This document shows, one piece after another, positions 17,302-25,014 of a DNA stretch of 40,362 bases. Origin of the DNA: CAMDBL01 sp964498125. GTDB lineage: Bacteria > Pseudomonadota > Alphaproteobacteria > Rhizobiales > Hyphomicrobiaceae. Each line of letters opens with the position of its first letter. Position 1 is the stretch's first letter. The notes under the pieces were generated by a model. That model saw only the letters and a program-made list of their open reading frames with translations. It had not been told where the DNA came from and did no database searches. The translations under genes were made by a program, and so were the position numbers. The stretch is taken from the NCBI GenBank assembly GCA_964498125.1, contig CAZCGE010000058.1, positions 1 through 40,362 on the forward strand, written 5' to 3'.

Positions 17302-19407
17302 TCACACCCCCACCTTCCCCGCCACCTTCAGCGCAAAGGCATAGTCCAGCGCGATCTCCTTCAGGCTGTCGAAGCGGCCCGAGGCGCCGCCGTGGCCGGC
17401 GTCCATGTTGGTCTTCAGCAGGATCAGGTTCTCACTCGTGTTGTGCGTCCTGAGTCTCGCCACCCACTTCGCCGGCTCCCAGTAGGTCACCCGCGGATCG
17501 GTCAGGCCGGCATAGGCGAAGATATGCGGGTAGGCCTGGCGCGCGACATTCTCGTAGGGCGAATAGGAGCGGATGACCTCGAACTCCTCCCGGCTGTCGA
17601 TCGGATTGCCCCATTCTGGCCATTCCGGCGGCGTCAGCGGCAAGTCCTTGTCGAGCATCGTGTTGAGCACGTCGACGAACGGCACGTCGGCGATGATGCC
17701 GAGGAACAGCTCGGGCGCCATGTTGGCGATGACACCCATCAGCATGCCGCCGGCCGAGCCGCCGTTGGCGACGATGCGCCCGCGCCGGGTGAAGTTCTTC
17801 TCCGCCAGGTATTCGCCGGCGGCGATGAAATCAGTGAACGTGTTGAGCTTCTTCCTGTTCTTGCCGTCCGTGTACCAGCGATAGCCCTTGTCCTTGCCGC
17901 CACGCACATGCGCGATGGCGAACACGAAGCCGCGATCGACGAGCGACAGCCGCGTCGTCGAGAACGAGGCCGGCATGGAGACGCCATAGCTGCCGTAACC
18001 ATAGAGGAGCAGCGGCGCCGAGCCATCGAGCTTCGTCGTGCGATGCCACAGCAGCGACACCGGCACCAGCTCGCCATCCTTGGCCGGTGCAAAGACACGC
18101 CGCGTCACGTAATCCTTGGCGTCGTGACCGGAGGGCACCTCCTGCGTCTTGCGCAGGGTGCGCTGGCGCGTCTCCATGTCGTAGTCGATGACCTGCGCCG
18201 GCGTGGTCATCGAGGAATAAACGAAGCGCAAGGTGGTGGTGTCGAACTCGAAGCCGGGCGACATGCCGAGCGCGTAAGCCTCCTCGTCGAAGGCGATGGC
18301 GTGCTCGGCGCCATCGGACCAGCGCCGGATGACGATGCGCGGCAGGCCGTCCTCGCGCTCCAAACGGACGAGATGGTGCTTGAAGGCCACCGCCTCGATG
18401 ACGAGTCGCCCGGATTTGTGCGGCAGGATTTCGCGCCAGCTCGCCATGCCGGGCTTCGACACGGGCACCGAGCAGATGCGGAAATCCTCCGCGCCGCCCG
18501 AGTTGGTGGTGATGATCAGCCGCTCGCCATAATGCTCGACCGAGTACTCGTGGCCGCTCTGCCGCGGCGCGATCAGCACCGGCGACGCCAGCGGCTGCTC
18601 GCCATCGATGAGGTGCACCTCGTTGGTCTGATGATCGTGGACGTCGATCAGGACGTAGCGGCCGGATTGGGTTTCCCCGAGCCCGACGTAAAAGCCGGTG
18701 TCGGGCTCCTCGTAGACCCGCACATCGTCCGCGGCGGGCGTGCCGACCGCGTGCCGCCACACCGACATCGGCCGGTGATTATCGTCGAGCCGCACGTAGA
18801 ACAGGTGCTTGCCATCGCGCGCCCAGGCCATGCCGCGCGTATCGGGAATGGCGTCGGCGAGATCCTTGCCCGTGGCGATATCGCGGAAATGGATGGTGTG
18901 CAGCTCCGAGCCCTTGTCGTCGACGGCATAGGCCAGCAGCCGGTGGTCGGGGCTGTGGCCGCTGTCGCCGAGATCCCAGTAGGACTTGCCCTCGGCCTCG
19001 GCGTTGCCGTCGAGCAGCACCGTCTCGGGGGCCCCGTCGCGCGGCGAGCGGCACAGCAGCGGATACTGCCCGCCGGTGACATAGCTCGAGTAATAGGCAT
19101 GCGGGCCATCCGGCGCCGGCACCGAGCTGTCGTCCTCCTTGATGCGGCCCTTCATCTCCTCGAACAGCCGTGTTTGAAGCGCCCGCGTATCGGCCAGCAT
19201 CGCGTCCGTGTAGGTATTCTCGGCATCGATGTAGGCGCGGATCTCGGCATCGAGCAGCGTCGGATCGCGCATCACCTCTTGCCAGTTGGCGGCCCGCAGC
19301 CACGCATAATCATCGCTCACGGTGACGCCGTGGTAGGTGCTCTCGACTGGCCGTCGCGGCGCCATCGGCGGCACTGCATCAAACATCGCCGCGGTCTTGC
19401 TGGACAT
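17302..19407 (-). CDS. S9 family prolyl oligopeptidase (protease II-like)
   Basis: 701 residues. The N-terminal beta-propeller (about 70-420) is followed by an alpha/beta-hydrolase catalytic domain. The triad is visible: Ser551 in ANGGSAGG, Asp637 in AGLTDPRV and His672 in MDAGHGGASGR. WYTDGKNRKKLNTFTDFIA is also characteristic. The length and order fit oligopeptidase B/PtrB, which cleaves short peptides after basic residues; without the specificity residues resolved I leave the symbol empty. No signal peptide is seen, so it is probably cytoplasmic. The ATG at 19407 starts the conserved protein; the 42-codon upstream extension is repeat sequence. Confidence 0.88.
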   Translation of the reverse strand: MSSKTAAMFDAVPPMAPRRPVESTYHGVTVSDDYAWLRAANWQEVMRDPTLLDAEIRAYIDAENTYTDAMLADTRALQTRLFEEMKGRIKEDDSSVPAPDGPHAYYSSYVTGGQYPLLCRSPRDGAPETVLLDGNAEAEGKSYWDLGDSGHSPDHRLLAYAVDDKGSELHTIHFRDIATGKDLADAIPDTRGMAWARDGKHLFYVRLDDNHRPMSVWRHAVGTPAADDVRVYEEPDTGFYVGLGETQSGRYVLIDVHDHQTNEVHLIDGEQPLASPVLIAPRQSGHEYSVEHYGERLIITTNSGGAEDFRICSVPVSKPGMASWREILPHKSGRLVIEAVAFKHHLVRLEREDGLPRIVIRRWSDGAEHAIAFDEEAYALGMSPGFEFDTTTLRFVYSSMTTPAQVIDYDMETRQRTLRKTQEVPSGHDAKDYVTRRVFAPAKDGELVPVSLLWHRTTKLDGSAPLLLYGYGSYGVSMPASFSTTRLSLVDRGFVFAIAHVRGGKDKGYRWYTDGKNRKKLNTFTDFIAAGEYLAEKNFTRRGRIVANGGSAGGMLMGVIANMAPELFLGIIADVPFVDVLNTMLDKDLPLTPPEWPEWGNPIDSREEFEVIRSYSPYENVARQAYPHIFAYAGLTDPRVTYWEPAKWVARLRTHNTSENLILLKTNMDAGHGGASGRFDSLKEIALDYAFALKVAGKVGV

Positions 19408-19433
19408 CGCCTGCTCCGGATTACAAGGAAGGG

Positions 19434-19544
19434 GTGAGTCGTGAGTGGTGAGTGGTGCAGTGCAGTGGGAAGTCAGAAATCGGAAATCAGAAATCAGAGC
19501 AGACCTGCCGACTTCCGACTTCCGATTTCCCACTCACCACTCAC
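19434..19544. repeat. Composite GTGAGT / GGAAATC inverted repeat
   Basis: The outer arms are perfect over 15 bp: 19441-19455 (GTGAGTGGTGAGTGG) with 19530-19544. Further in, a left run of GGAAGTC, AGAAATC, GGAAATC and AGAAATC units (about 19468-19498) faces GACTTCC and GATTTCC units on the right (about 19509-19529). The outer units are the same as those in the repeat at 9413-9474. It lies between msrB and the oligopeptidase gene (both minus strand) and would form a long stem in their transcript. Confidence 0.8.
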
Positions 19545-19559
19545 GCATTTCCACGCCGG

Positions 19560-19991
19560 CTATTTGCCATCAGGCTCGAACTTCAAGGCCACGCCGTTGA
19601 TGCAGTACCTGAGCCCGGTCGGCGCCGGTCCATCGGGAAACACGTGGCCGAGATGGGACTCACATCGCGCGCACCTGACTTCCGTGCGGCGCATGAAGAA
19701 CCCGCGATCCTCGCGCTCGTCGACCTTGCCGCCGGGCGCTGGCGCGGTGAAACTCGGCCAACCGGTGCCGGAGTCGAACTTGGCGACCGAGGCGAACAAC
19801 GCCTGCCCACAACCCACGCACGTGAACATGCCTTGCCGCTTCTCGTTGTTCAAAGGCGAGGTGAATGCCCGCTCGGTGCCGTGCTGGCGGGCCACGTGAT
19901 ACTGCTCGGGCGTCAACTGCGCGCGCCATTCTGCGTCAGTCTTGACCACCTGATCGGTGGCCGGCGCCTTGGCGGGCTTGCCTGTTTCCAT
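19560..19991 (-). CDS. msrB: Peptide-methionine (R)-S-oxide reductase MsrB
   Basis: 143 residues. The zinc site is Cys58, Cys61, Cys107 and Cys110 (TCVGCG, RCARCE). The catalytic cysteine is Cys130 in GLRYCINGVAL, and KFDSGTGWPSF and HLGHVFPDGP are the family's hallmark blocks. The enzyme reduces methionine-R-sulfoxide in oxidised proteins, using thioredoxin. No signal peptide is present, so it acts in the cytoplasm. It lies upstream of the oligopeptidase gene on the same strand with the composite repeat between them; cotranscription is possible but not shown. Confidence 0.95.
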   Translation of the reverse strand: METGKPAKAPATDQVVKTDAEWRAQLTPEQYHVARQHGTERAFTSPLNNEKRQGMFTCVGCGQALFASVAKFDSGTGWPSFTAPAPGGKVDEREDRGFFMRRTEVRCARCESHLGHVFPDGPAPTGLRYCINGVALKFEPDGK

Positions 19992-20428
19992 CTGGAACCT
20001 CGTTCGTGGCTGGGTCTAGCGTTAGCAGGGCCGCACCTTACGGCTTGGCCTGCGGTCGACAATAAATCGTGGCGATTGCCGCGCCAGTCAATTCGTCGCC
20101 AGCACCTCGCCGGGGTGGCTCACTCGAAGTTGATGACCCCCACGAGCGCCGCATTGATGCGGTCAATCACCCTTCCTAGACAGTTTGCGGGTAAAATATG
20201 GCAACTGCAAATCATTAATCTTCCGCACTCAAGATCAAACACGAAGCTTCCCAATATATCCATCTTGCGCTAAGTTGACAGATGTCCAGTTATGCTGCCC
20301 AACCAACGGGGCTGCATCTTTGGATTGCTCAAACTCTTTACATCTTTGAGCTCTGGTAGAGATTGTTCCTTGAAAACCAAGGAACACCGCGCGATCGGAC
20401 CACGACTAGGCCAAAATTTGGCTTCTCC
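19992..20428. promoter_or_regulatory. Divergent msrB-mucR intergenic region with inverted repeat
   Basis: About 437 bp. The mucR-proximal half is AT-rich, as expected for a MucR-type autoregulated promoter. A perfect 8-bp inverted repeat, GTTCCTTG-aaaac-CAAGGAAC (20365-20385), ends 43 bp before the mucR start. It lacks a T-run and could be an operator or a leader hairpin. A 31-codon minus-strand frame at 20120-20215 was seen but has no family resemblance. No RNA gene was recognised. Confidence 0.5.
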
Positions 20429-20881
20429 ATGACACAGACAAACGGCGCGCTAGCTGCCCTCGGAGATCAAGCGATGGATGATGGAGAGAAGAACGGTCTG
20501 GTCGAGTTGGCCGCGAAAATCGTTTCCGCCTACGTCAGCAACAACACGGTGTCGGCGGGGGAATTGCCCGCCCTGATCAATGAAACCCATGCCGCGCTCA
20601 GCCGCGCCTCCAACAAGGCGGTGGAACCGGTGCGCGAGGACTTGAAACCGGCCGTCCCAATCAAGAAATCGCGGACGGAAGACCACATCAGCTGCCTGGA
20701 GTGCGGCAAGCAGTTCAAGTCGGTCAAACGCCACCTGCGCACCCATCATAACCTGTCGCCGGAGGAATATCGGGACAAGTGGCAGCTGCCGCACGACTAC
20801 CCGATGGTGGCGCCGAACTATGCCGCGGCGCGGTCCGATCTGGCCAAGAAAATGGGGCTTGGCACCCGGCGCGAGAAATAA
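20429..20881 (+). CDS. mucR: Ros/MucR family transcriptional regulator
   Basis: 150 residues. The prokaryotic C2H2 zinc finger is clear: Cys89, Cys92, His102 and His107, the C-x2-C-x9-H-x4-H spacing of Ros, within CLECGKQFKSVKRHLRTHH. It is followed by LSPEEYRDKWQLPHDYPM. The N-terminal region (LVELAAKIVSAYVSNNTVSAGELPALI) is the MucR oligomerisation part. MucR/Ros proteins bind AT-rich DNA, silence genes (surface polysaccharide, motility, cell cycle) and repress themselves. The ATG at 20429 was chosen to start at the family's normal N-terminus; an upstream in-frame codon at 20363 would span the inverted repeat. Confidence 0.93.
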   Translation: MTQTNGALAALGDQAMDDGEKNGLVELAAKIVSAYVSNNTVSAGELPALINETHAALSRASNKAVEPVREDLKPAVPIKKSRTEDHISCLECGKQFKSVKRHLRTHHNLSPEEYRDKWQLPHDYPMVAPNYAAARSDLAKKMGLGTRREK

Positions 20882-20892
20882 GCCGGGCTGGC

Positions 20893-21279
20893 CTATTCGG
20901 CCGCCACATCGCGGGGCAGAAGCCGCTGTCGCCCTGCCCCGCGCGCCTTGCCGATCGCCAGGCACTCGTCACGGTAGGCCGCAAGCAGTTGCGCGTGCCG
21001 CGCGACATCATAGGTCCAGTGGCCGCCTACCCCGCGCTGCCGCTCCGCCCGCAAGGCCTGGCGCAGGCGGGCGATGATCCGCTGGCGACCCGCCAACGTG
21101 CGATCGACGATCTCGCCTGGCCACAGCGGCAGCAGCCGCGGCAGATCCCAATCTCGATCATAGGACTTCGGCCGCCCGACACCTGAACCGCGGTGTCCGC
21201 GCACGCTGGGGCGATGACTCTGGGCGACAGATAGACTCTGGGGGGCCAGTAGACTTTGGGCGGCCTGTGGCGTCGACAT
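20893..21279 (-). CDS. Conserved hypothetical protein beside mucR
   Basis: 128 residues if started at the ATG at 21279, which has GAGGAG 9 bp upstream; another in-frame ATG at 21327 would add 16 residues without a good ribosome site. The N-terminus repeats QSL units and is low-complexity. The C-terminal part is well ordered: DLPRLLPLWPGEIVDRTLAG, RQRIIARLRQALRAERQRG, GHWTYDVARHAQLLAAYRDE. I recall similar short proteins in Rhizobiales but no function. It is very basic and helical, so nucleic-acid binding is conceivable. It converges on mucR with an 11-bp gap. Confidence 0.7.
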   Translation of the reverse strand: MSTPQAAQSLLAPQSLSVAQSHRPSVRGHRGSGVGRPKSYDRDWDLPRLLPLWPGEIVDRTLAGRQRIIARLRQALRAERQRGVGGHWTYDVARHAQLLAAYRDECLAIGKARGAGRQRLLPRDVAAE

Positions 21280-21543
21280 GGCGGCATGCTCCTCGACAGG
21301 TGGGGCATGCATGCTGGCATGAGCCACCAGCAGCGGGGATTACTCTGTACCAGTTGTAAGGCGCAAGGGTATCCAGATACCGCGAGAGCCAACTACGGTC
21401 ATCCAGACCTTTACTGATCATCGCGCCGCGGGCGCCTAGAAGTTATCCCCGCCCGGCCAGCATTGCCTATGATCCGCTCCCAGATGGTATAGAATTCGCA
21501 GCCGTCACTCGAGTGTCGTTTTGCCTGGCGAGGAGAAACCGAA

Positions 21544-21990
21544 ATGACGCAAGCGCGCACTGAATTGGCGAACCAACGTGAACGCCGCTCCATGACCCAT
21601 GTCCGAATTGGAGCACTATCGGGTGTCGATGGTCCCCGTCCGTCCGTCTGGGGGGCCTTGCAGCTTCCCATGCAACGCATCGTGATCGATGCAACTGTTG
21701 CCCATGTCTTCGGCGTCCCACCACGCGACCTGCAGGGGCTCAGCCGCGGCCCGGCCCGCGTCGCGCACGCCCGCCAGGTGGCCATGTACCTGGCCCATGT
21801 CGTCTTCAGCCTGTCGTTTTCCGACACCGGCCGCCTGTTCGGCCGCGACCGCACCACTGTGTCGCACGCCTGCAGCGTCATCGAGGACCGCCGCGACGAC
21901 GCCACCTTCGACCGCGTTCTGGAACTCCTCGAAAGCGTCATCCTGGCCTTGATCAGGCCGCGTGTCGCGCGCGAGGCGATGCACAATTGA
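21544..21990 (+). CDS. DnaA domain-IV-like HTH protein without ATPase
   Basis: 148 residues. The C-terminal half reads ARQVAMYLAHVVFSLSFSDTGRLFGRDRTTVSHACSVIE, closely following the DNA-binding domain IV of DnaA (signature GRDHTTVLHAC, with the usual His changed to Arg). There is no Walker A/B or AAA+ region, so it cannot be an initiator ATPase. It may bind DnaA-box-like sites as a regulator. AGGAG is 8 bp before the ATG. The next gene starts within or just after the stop, so the two form an operon. Similar lone domain-IV proteins next to DUF6456 genes occur in Rhizobiales. Confidence 0.8.
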   Translation: MTQARTELANQRERRSMTHVRIGALSGVDGPRPSVWGALQLPMQRIVIDATVAHVFGVPPRDLQGLSRGPARVAHARQVAMYLAHVVFSLSFSDTGRLFGRDRTTVSHACSVIEDRRDDATFDRVLELLESVILALIRPRVAREAMHN

Positions 21991-22016
21991 ATCTGAACGA
22001 TTGGGACCGATCCGCC

Positions 22017-22619
22017 ATGCCGACTATCCCTGTTTCACCCAGCCGCGCCATCCTCGATCGCCGCCGCACAACCACCAACCCAATGAACGCTGGACATGGC
22101 GCGACACCGGCGGTCAATGGCAACGAAAGCCCCCTGGCCTGGCTGCGGCGCCGCAAGGACAAGGACGGCACGCCGATGATCGACGCAGCGCAGTTCACCG
22201 CAGGCGAGAAACTGCGCGCCGACTACACGTACGGCCAGCTGATGGCGAGTGTCACATCGCGCTGGTCGCCGATTGGCGCAACGCACAGTGGCGGGCGATC
22301 GGCTCCAGGCGCCGGCGCCGAGTTGCGCGACAATGTGCTGGCGGCGCGCGAGCGGGTGCACCTGGCCTTGGCTGCGGTCGGGCCTGAGCTCGCCAGTATC
22401 CTGATCGATGTCTGCTGCCATCTGAAGGGATTGGAGGATGCCGAACGCACACGCGGCTGGCCGCTACGCTCCGCCAAAGTCGTGCTGCAACTGGCGCTGA
22501 GCCGATTGGCCCGGCATTACGGATTGCTGCCGGTCACCCCGGCCACACAGGCGACCCAACGCATCCGGCATTGGGGCGCGGAAAACTACAGACCCAGCCT
22601 CGGCGACGGCACCGGCTAA
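22017..22619 (+). CDS. DUF6456 domain-containing protein
   Basis: About 200 residues. The N-terminal 40 are low-complexity. The DUF6456 core runs from WLRRRKDKDGTPMID through FTAGEKLRADYTYGQLMASV, LRDNVLAARERVHLALAAVG, LIDVCCHLKGLEDAER and VVLQLALSRLARHYGL. The function is unknown; similar domains are found mainly in alphaproteobacteria. A TTG start at 21987 would overlap the stop of the DnaA-like gene (TTGA), and the ATG at 22017 is the alternative used here. The 3' end overlaps the convergent sufE gene by 4 bp. Tight linkage to the DnaA-like gene suggests a joint DNA-related role (inference). Confidence 0.82.
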   Translation: MPTIPVSPSRAILDRRRTTTNPMNAGHGATPAVNGNESPLAWLRRRKDKDGTPMIDAAQFTAGEKLRADYTYGQLMASVTSRWSPIGATHSGGRSAPGAGAELRDNVLAARERVHLALAAVGPELASILIDVCCHLKGLEDAERTRGWPLRSAKVVLQLALSRLARHYGLLPVTPATQATQRIRHWGAENYRPSLGDGTG

Positions 22620-23047
22620 GCGGTGGTGGCCAGCGCCTGTTGCGCATCCTTGCGGATCCGCTGGACCATCGATGCAAGCCCGTTCGAACGCTGCGGCGTC
22701 AGATGCTCGCGCAGGCCCAGGCCATCGAATTCGGCGAGCGCGTCCCTGGCTAGGATTTCCGCGGCGCTCTTGCCCGATACGATCGCCAGCAGGATCGCGA
22801 TCAGGCCGCGCACGATCAGGGCATCGCTGTCGCCCTTGAAGGTCAGCACCGGCGCATGACCCGCCATGGGCGGCCCGACCGAGGTGGCCAGCCACACCTG
22901 GCTCGCACATCCGCGAACCTTGTTGGCCTCGCTCCGCGCCGCTTCGGGCAAGGGCTCGAGCGCGCGGCCCAGCTCGATGACATAGCGGTAGCGATCCTCC
23001 CAATCGTCGAGGACGGCAAAGTCTTCGCGGATCGCTTCGAATGTCAT
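22616..23047 (-). CDS. sufE: SufE family sulfur acceptor
   Basis: 143 residues. The sulfur-accepting cysteine is Cys47 in KVRGCASQVWLA. Other SufE blocks are WEDRYRYVIELGRALEPLPE and DGLGLREHLTPQRSNGLASM. SufE takes persulfide from the cysteine desulfurase SufS and enhances its activity during Fe-S cluster assembly. No suf operon is nearby, so this is a stand-alone copy. The ATG at 23047 begins the conserved sequence; the ORF could extend to 23080 but those residues are atypical. Confidence 0.92.
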   Translation of the reverse strand: MTFEAIREDFAVLDDWEDRYRYVIELGRALEPLPEAARSEANKVRGCASQVWLATSVGPPMAGHAPVLTFKGDSDALIVRGLIAILLAIVSGKSAAEILARDALAEFDGLGLREHLTPQRSNGLASMVQRIRKDAQQALATTA

Positions 23048-23249
23048 GGGCCTTCGCCGTAAGTCTATCCGCGCCAGCATGCGTTAGCGCCTTTCTGACA
23101 TAGGCCTTGAGCCGCACGCGGCGCAAGAGCGATGCGGCGAGCCCAGCCGAGGCTGGCCACTGGCTGGCCGCCAGGGCTCGGTTGGGGTAATCGTTTCGGA
23201 CAGGGACGATCAGCCGGCCGGGCCCCGGCCACCTCAGCAGGAGAATGGC

Positions 23250-24041
23250 ATGCAACCGGTGCTCTGGAGCCTCGACGAGCGCGGCGTTGCCGCGGTGGTG
23301 CTCAACCGGCCGGAGGTCAACAACGCCTACGACGGCGCGCTGATCCTCGGCCTGCATGCGGCCATGGACGACCTGGCCAAGCATCGCGGCTTGCGCGCTG
23401 TTGTGATCAAGGGAGCGGGCCGGCATTTCCAGGCCGGCGCCGACCTCAAATGGCTCAACAGCGTGCGCGTGCAATCGCGCGAGGAAAACGAGCGGATCTC
23501 GCGCGCCACCGCGGACGCTGTCGACCGCTTCAACAGGCTATCGGTGCCCACCGTGGCGCTGGTGCAAGGATTTTGCGTCGGCGGCGGCACTGGACTGATC
23601 TCGGCCGCCGACGTCGTGATCTCGGCCGAGGACGCCACCTTCGCCATTTCGGAAGTCCGCTGGGGACTAACGGCCGCGATCATCATCCCGCAGCTCAATG
23701 ATGCGATCGGCGCGCGCCAGGTGCGTCGCTATGCCTTGACCGGCGAACGGTTCGGCGCGGTGGAAGCCCGACGCATCGGCCTCGTGCACGAGGTGGTGCC
23801 CGCGGGCGAACTGGCGGCTGCCGGCGAGCGGATACTGACGCAACTGCTGGACAATGGCCCCATGGCCATCGCCGAGACCAAAGCCATCGCGCTCGAGCAC
23901 GCGTTCGGCGACATCGGCTCGGGCACGATGGAAACCCTGGTGCGCAGCCATGCCGCCAAACGGCAATCGGGCGAGGCGGTGGAGGGACTTGCGTCGTTCG
24001 CGGAGAAACGGCAGGCTCGCTGGCAGGCAGGCGGGACCTGA
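23250..24041 (+). CDS. Enoyl-CoA hydratase/isomerase family protein
   Basis: 263 residues of the crotonase superfamily. The oxyanion-hole segments are GAGRHFQAGADLKWL and GFCVGGGTGLISAAD. One catalytic Glu is in FAISEVRWGL. The other usual Glu (GGGxE) is Gly here, as in the methylglutaconyl-CoA hydratase (LiuC) group, which the C-terminal block GARQVRRYALTGERF also resembles. It could serve leucine or fatty-acid catabolism; no partner genes of the leucine pathway lie nearby. AGGAG 7 bp upstream supports the ATG. Confidence 0.87.
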   Translation: MQPVLWSLDERGVAAVVLNRPEVNNAYDGALILGLHAAMDDLAKHRGLRAVVIKGAGRHFQAGADLKWLNSVRVQSREENERISRATADAVDRFNRLSVPTVALVQGFCVGGGTGLISAADVVISAEDATFAISEVRWGLTAAIIIPQLNDAIGARQVRRYALTGERFGAVEARRIGLVHEVVPAGELAAAGERILTQLLDNGPMAIAETKAIALEHAFGDIGSGTMETLVRSHAAKRQSGEAVEGLASFAEKRQARWQAGGT

Positions 24042-24089
24042 CCGGCGGCACGCCCGGGCAACGCGACGCAGCAGATCAGGAGATCAGCA

Positions 24090-24482
24090 ATGGCACTGCA
24101 AGTCACGGCCCTCTACGCGGCGTTGCTGGGACTGATCGGCATGGTGCTGGGCGGCCTCGTCGGGCGCGTGCGCAGCCGCACCAACATCTCGCTCCACGAC
24201 GGCGGCAAACCCGAGCTGATCGAGGCCAACCGGCGCCACATGAACTGGGTGGAGAATGTCCCGTTCATCCTGTTGCTGCTCGCCATCATCGAGCTGAACG
24301 GCGGCTCCAGGACTTGGCTGCACATCATGGGTGTCACGCTGCTGGTCGCGCGCATCCTTCATCCGTTCGGCATCAGCACGGAGAAAATGCTGATGCCGCA
24401 GCGACTGATCGGCGCCGCCGGCACGGTGATCGTAACGGCATGCGCCATCCTCACCCTGCTCTGGCAGGTGTTGGGGCGGTGA
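24090..24482 (+). CDS. MAPEG family membrane protein
   Basis: 130 residues with four hydrophobic segments. The conserved MAPEG loop is ISLHDGGKPELIEANRRHMNWVENVPF, with RILHPFGI after helix 3. MAPEG proteins include glutathione-dependent transferases and peroxidases, but bacterial members are mostly uncharacterised. AGGAG precedes the ATG. It is 48 bp downstream of the hydratase gene and probably cotranscribed. Two repeat units begin 18 bp after its stop. Confidence 0.88.
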   Translation: MALQVTALYAALLGLIGMVLGGLVGRVRSRTNISLHDGGKPELIEANRRHMNWVENVPFILLLLAIIELNGGSRTWLHIMGVTLLVARILHPFGISTEKMLMPQRLIGAAGTVIVTACAILTLLWQVLGR

Positions 24483-24500
24483 CAGATGCAGGCATAAGCA

Positions 24501-24645
24501 GCGGCGTAGGGTGCAATAGCCCGACAGGGCGTATTGCACCTTGCCGCATGACGGTGGCGTTGGGACACGGTGCAATACGCTCCGCTGCGCTTTGCTATTG
24601 CACCCTACGGCTACTCCAACCGACGGCGAGGCATGGGCGGCGGCT
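24501..24645. repeat. Nested-hairpin repeat, copy 1
   Basis: The outer inverted repeat pairs GTAGGGTGCAATAGC (24506-24520) with GCTATTGCACCCTAC (24594-24608), 15 bp perfect. The inner one pairs GCGTATTGCACC (24529-24540) with GGTGCAATACGC (24569-24580), 12 bp perfect. It lies between convergent genes (MAPEG on plus, protease operon on minus), so it could stop or stabilise transcripts from both sides. No transposase is present. Confidence 0.85.
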
Positions 24646-24665
24646 CGTCGCGTCCGAGCATCAGA

Positions 24666-24814
24666 GCGGCGTAGGGTGCAATAACCCGACGGGGCGTATT
24701 GCACCATGCCACGGCATGACGGTGGCGTTGGAACACGGTGCAATACGCTCCGCTGCGCTTTGCTATTGCACCCTACGGCTACTCCAACCGACGGCGGGGC
24801 ATGGGCGGCGGCTC
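24666..24814. repeat. Nested-hairpin repeat, copy 2
   Basis: Nearly identical to copy 1, with a handful of substitutions and a 4-bp insertion in the central loop; the start-to-start distance is 165 bp. The outer arms are 24671-24685 and 24762-24776, now with one mismatch (AATAAC). The inner arms 24694-24705 and 24737-24748 remain perfect. Conservation of the arms while the loop changed suggests the stem is what matters. Together with copy 1 it fills the 352-bp gap 24483-24834, which has no supported gene. Confidence 0.85.
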
Positions 24815-24834
24815 CTCCGTCAGCTCGAGAGGCT

Positions 24835-25014
24835 TCATTGTTTGGACCCCCGTCGTGATGTCCGCTTCCGGAAAGGCTCGAGCTGGGGCAAGTTGTCAAG
24901 ATCGACGGTTCGCACAGCCTCGCGCAGCAGGCGCTTGACCTCGACAGGCAGGGACGGCAGATCGCCGTCGGCGCGGTCGAGGTGGTTGCCATTGCGGCAA
25001 TCCTCTATTTTCAA
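24835..25014 (-). CDS. Small ORF coupled to the protease homologue
   Basis: This is a possible 59-residue protein starting with TTG at 25014, which overlaps the TGA stop of the upstream protease gene as TTGA. The readable core is DLPSLPVEVKRLLREAVRTV followed by DLDNLPQLEPFRKR, an amphipathic basic-acidic sequence, and its third codon positions are GC-rich like real genes here. There is no ATG or GTG alternative at the front and the ribosome site is weak. I do not recognise it. If real, it is the last member of the lipoprotein-protease operon. Confidence 0.4.
   Translation of the reverse strand: MKIEDCRNGNHLDRADGDLPSLPVEVKRLLREAVRTVDLDNLPQLEPFRKRTSRRGSKQ

Noticed and set aside
17392..19437. 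Plus-strand open frame (681 codons) opposite the oligopeptidase
   Set aside because: Antisense shadow: the minus strand holds the intact catalytic triad and propeller; this frame has low-complexity Arg/Gly/His sequence.
20120..20215. 31-codon minus-strand frame between msrB and mucR
   Set aside because: No ribosome site, no family resemblance, and it overlaps the likely promoter region.
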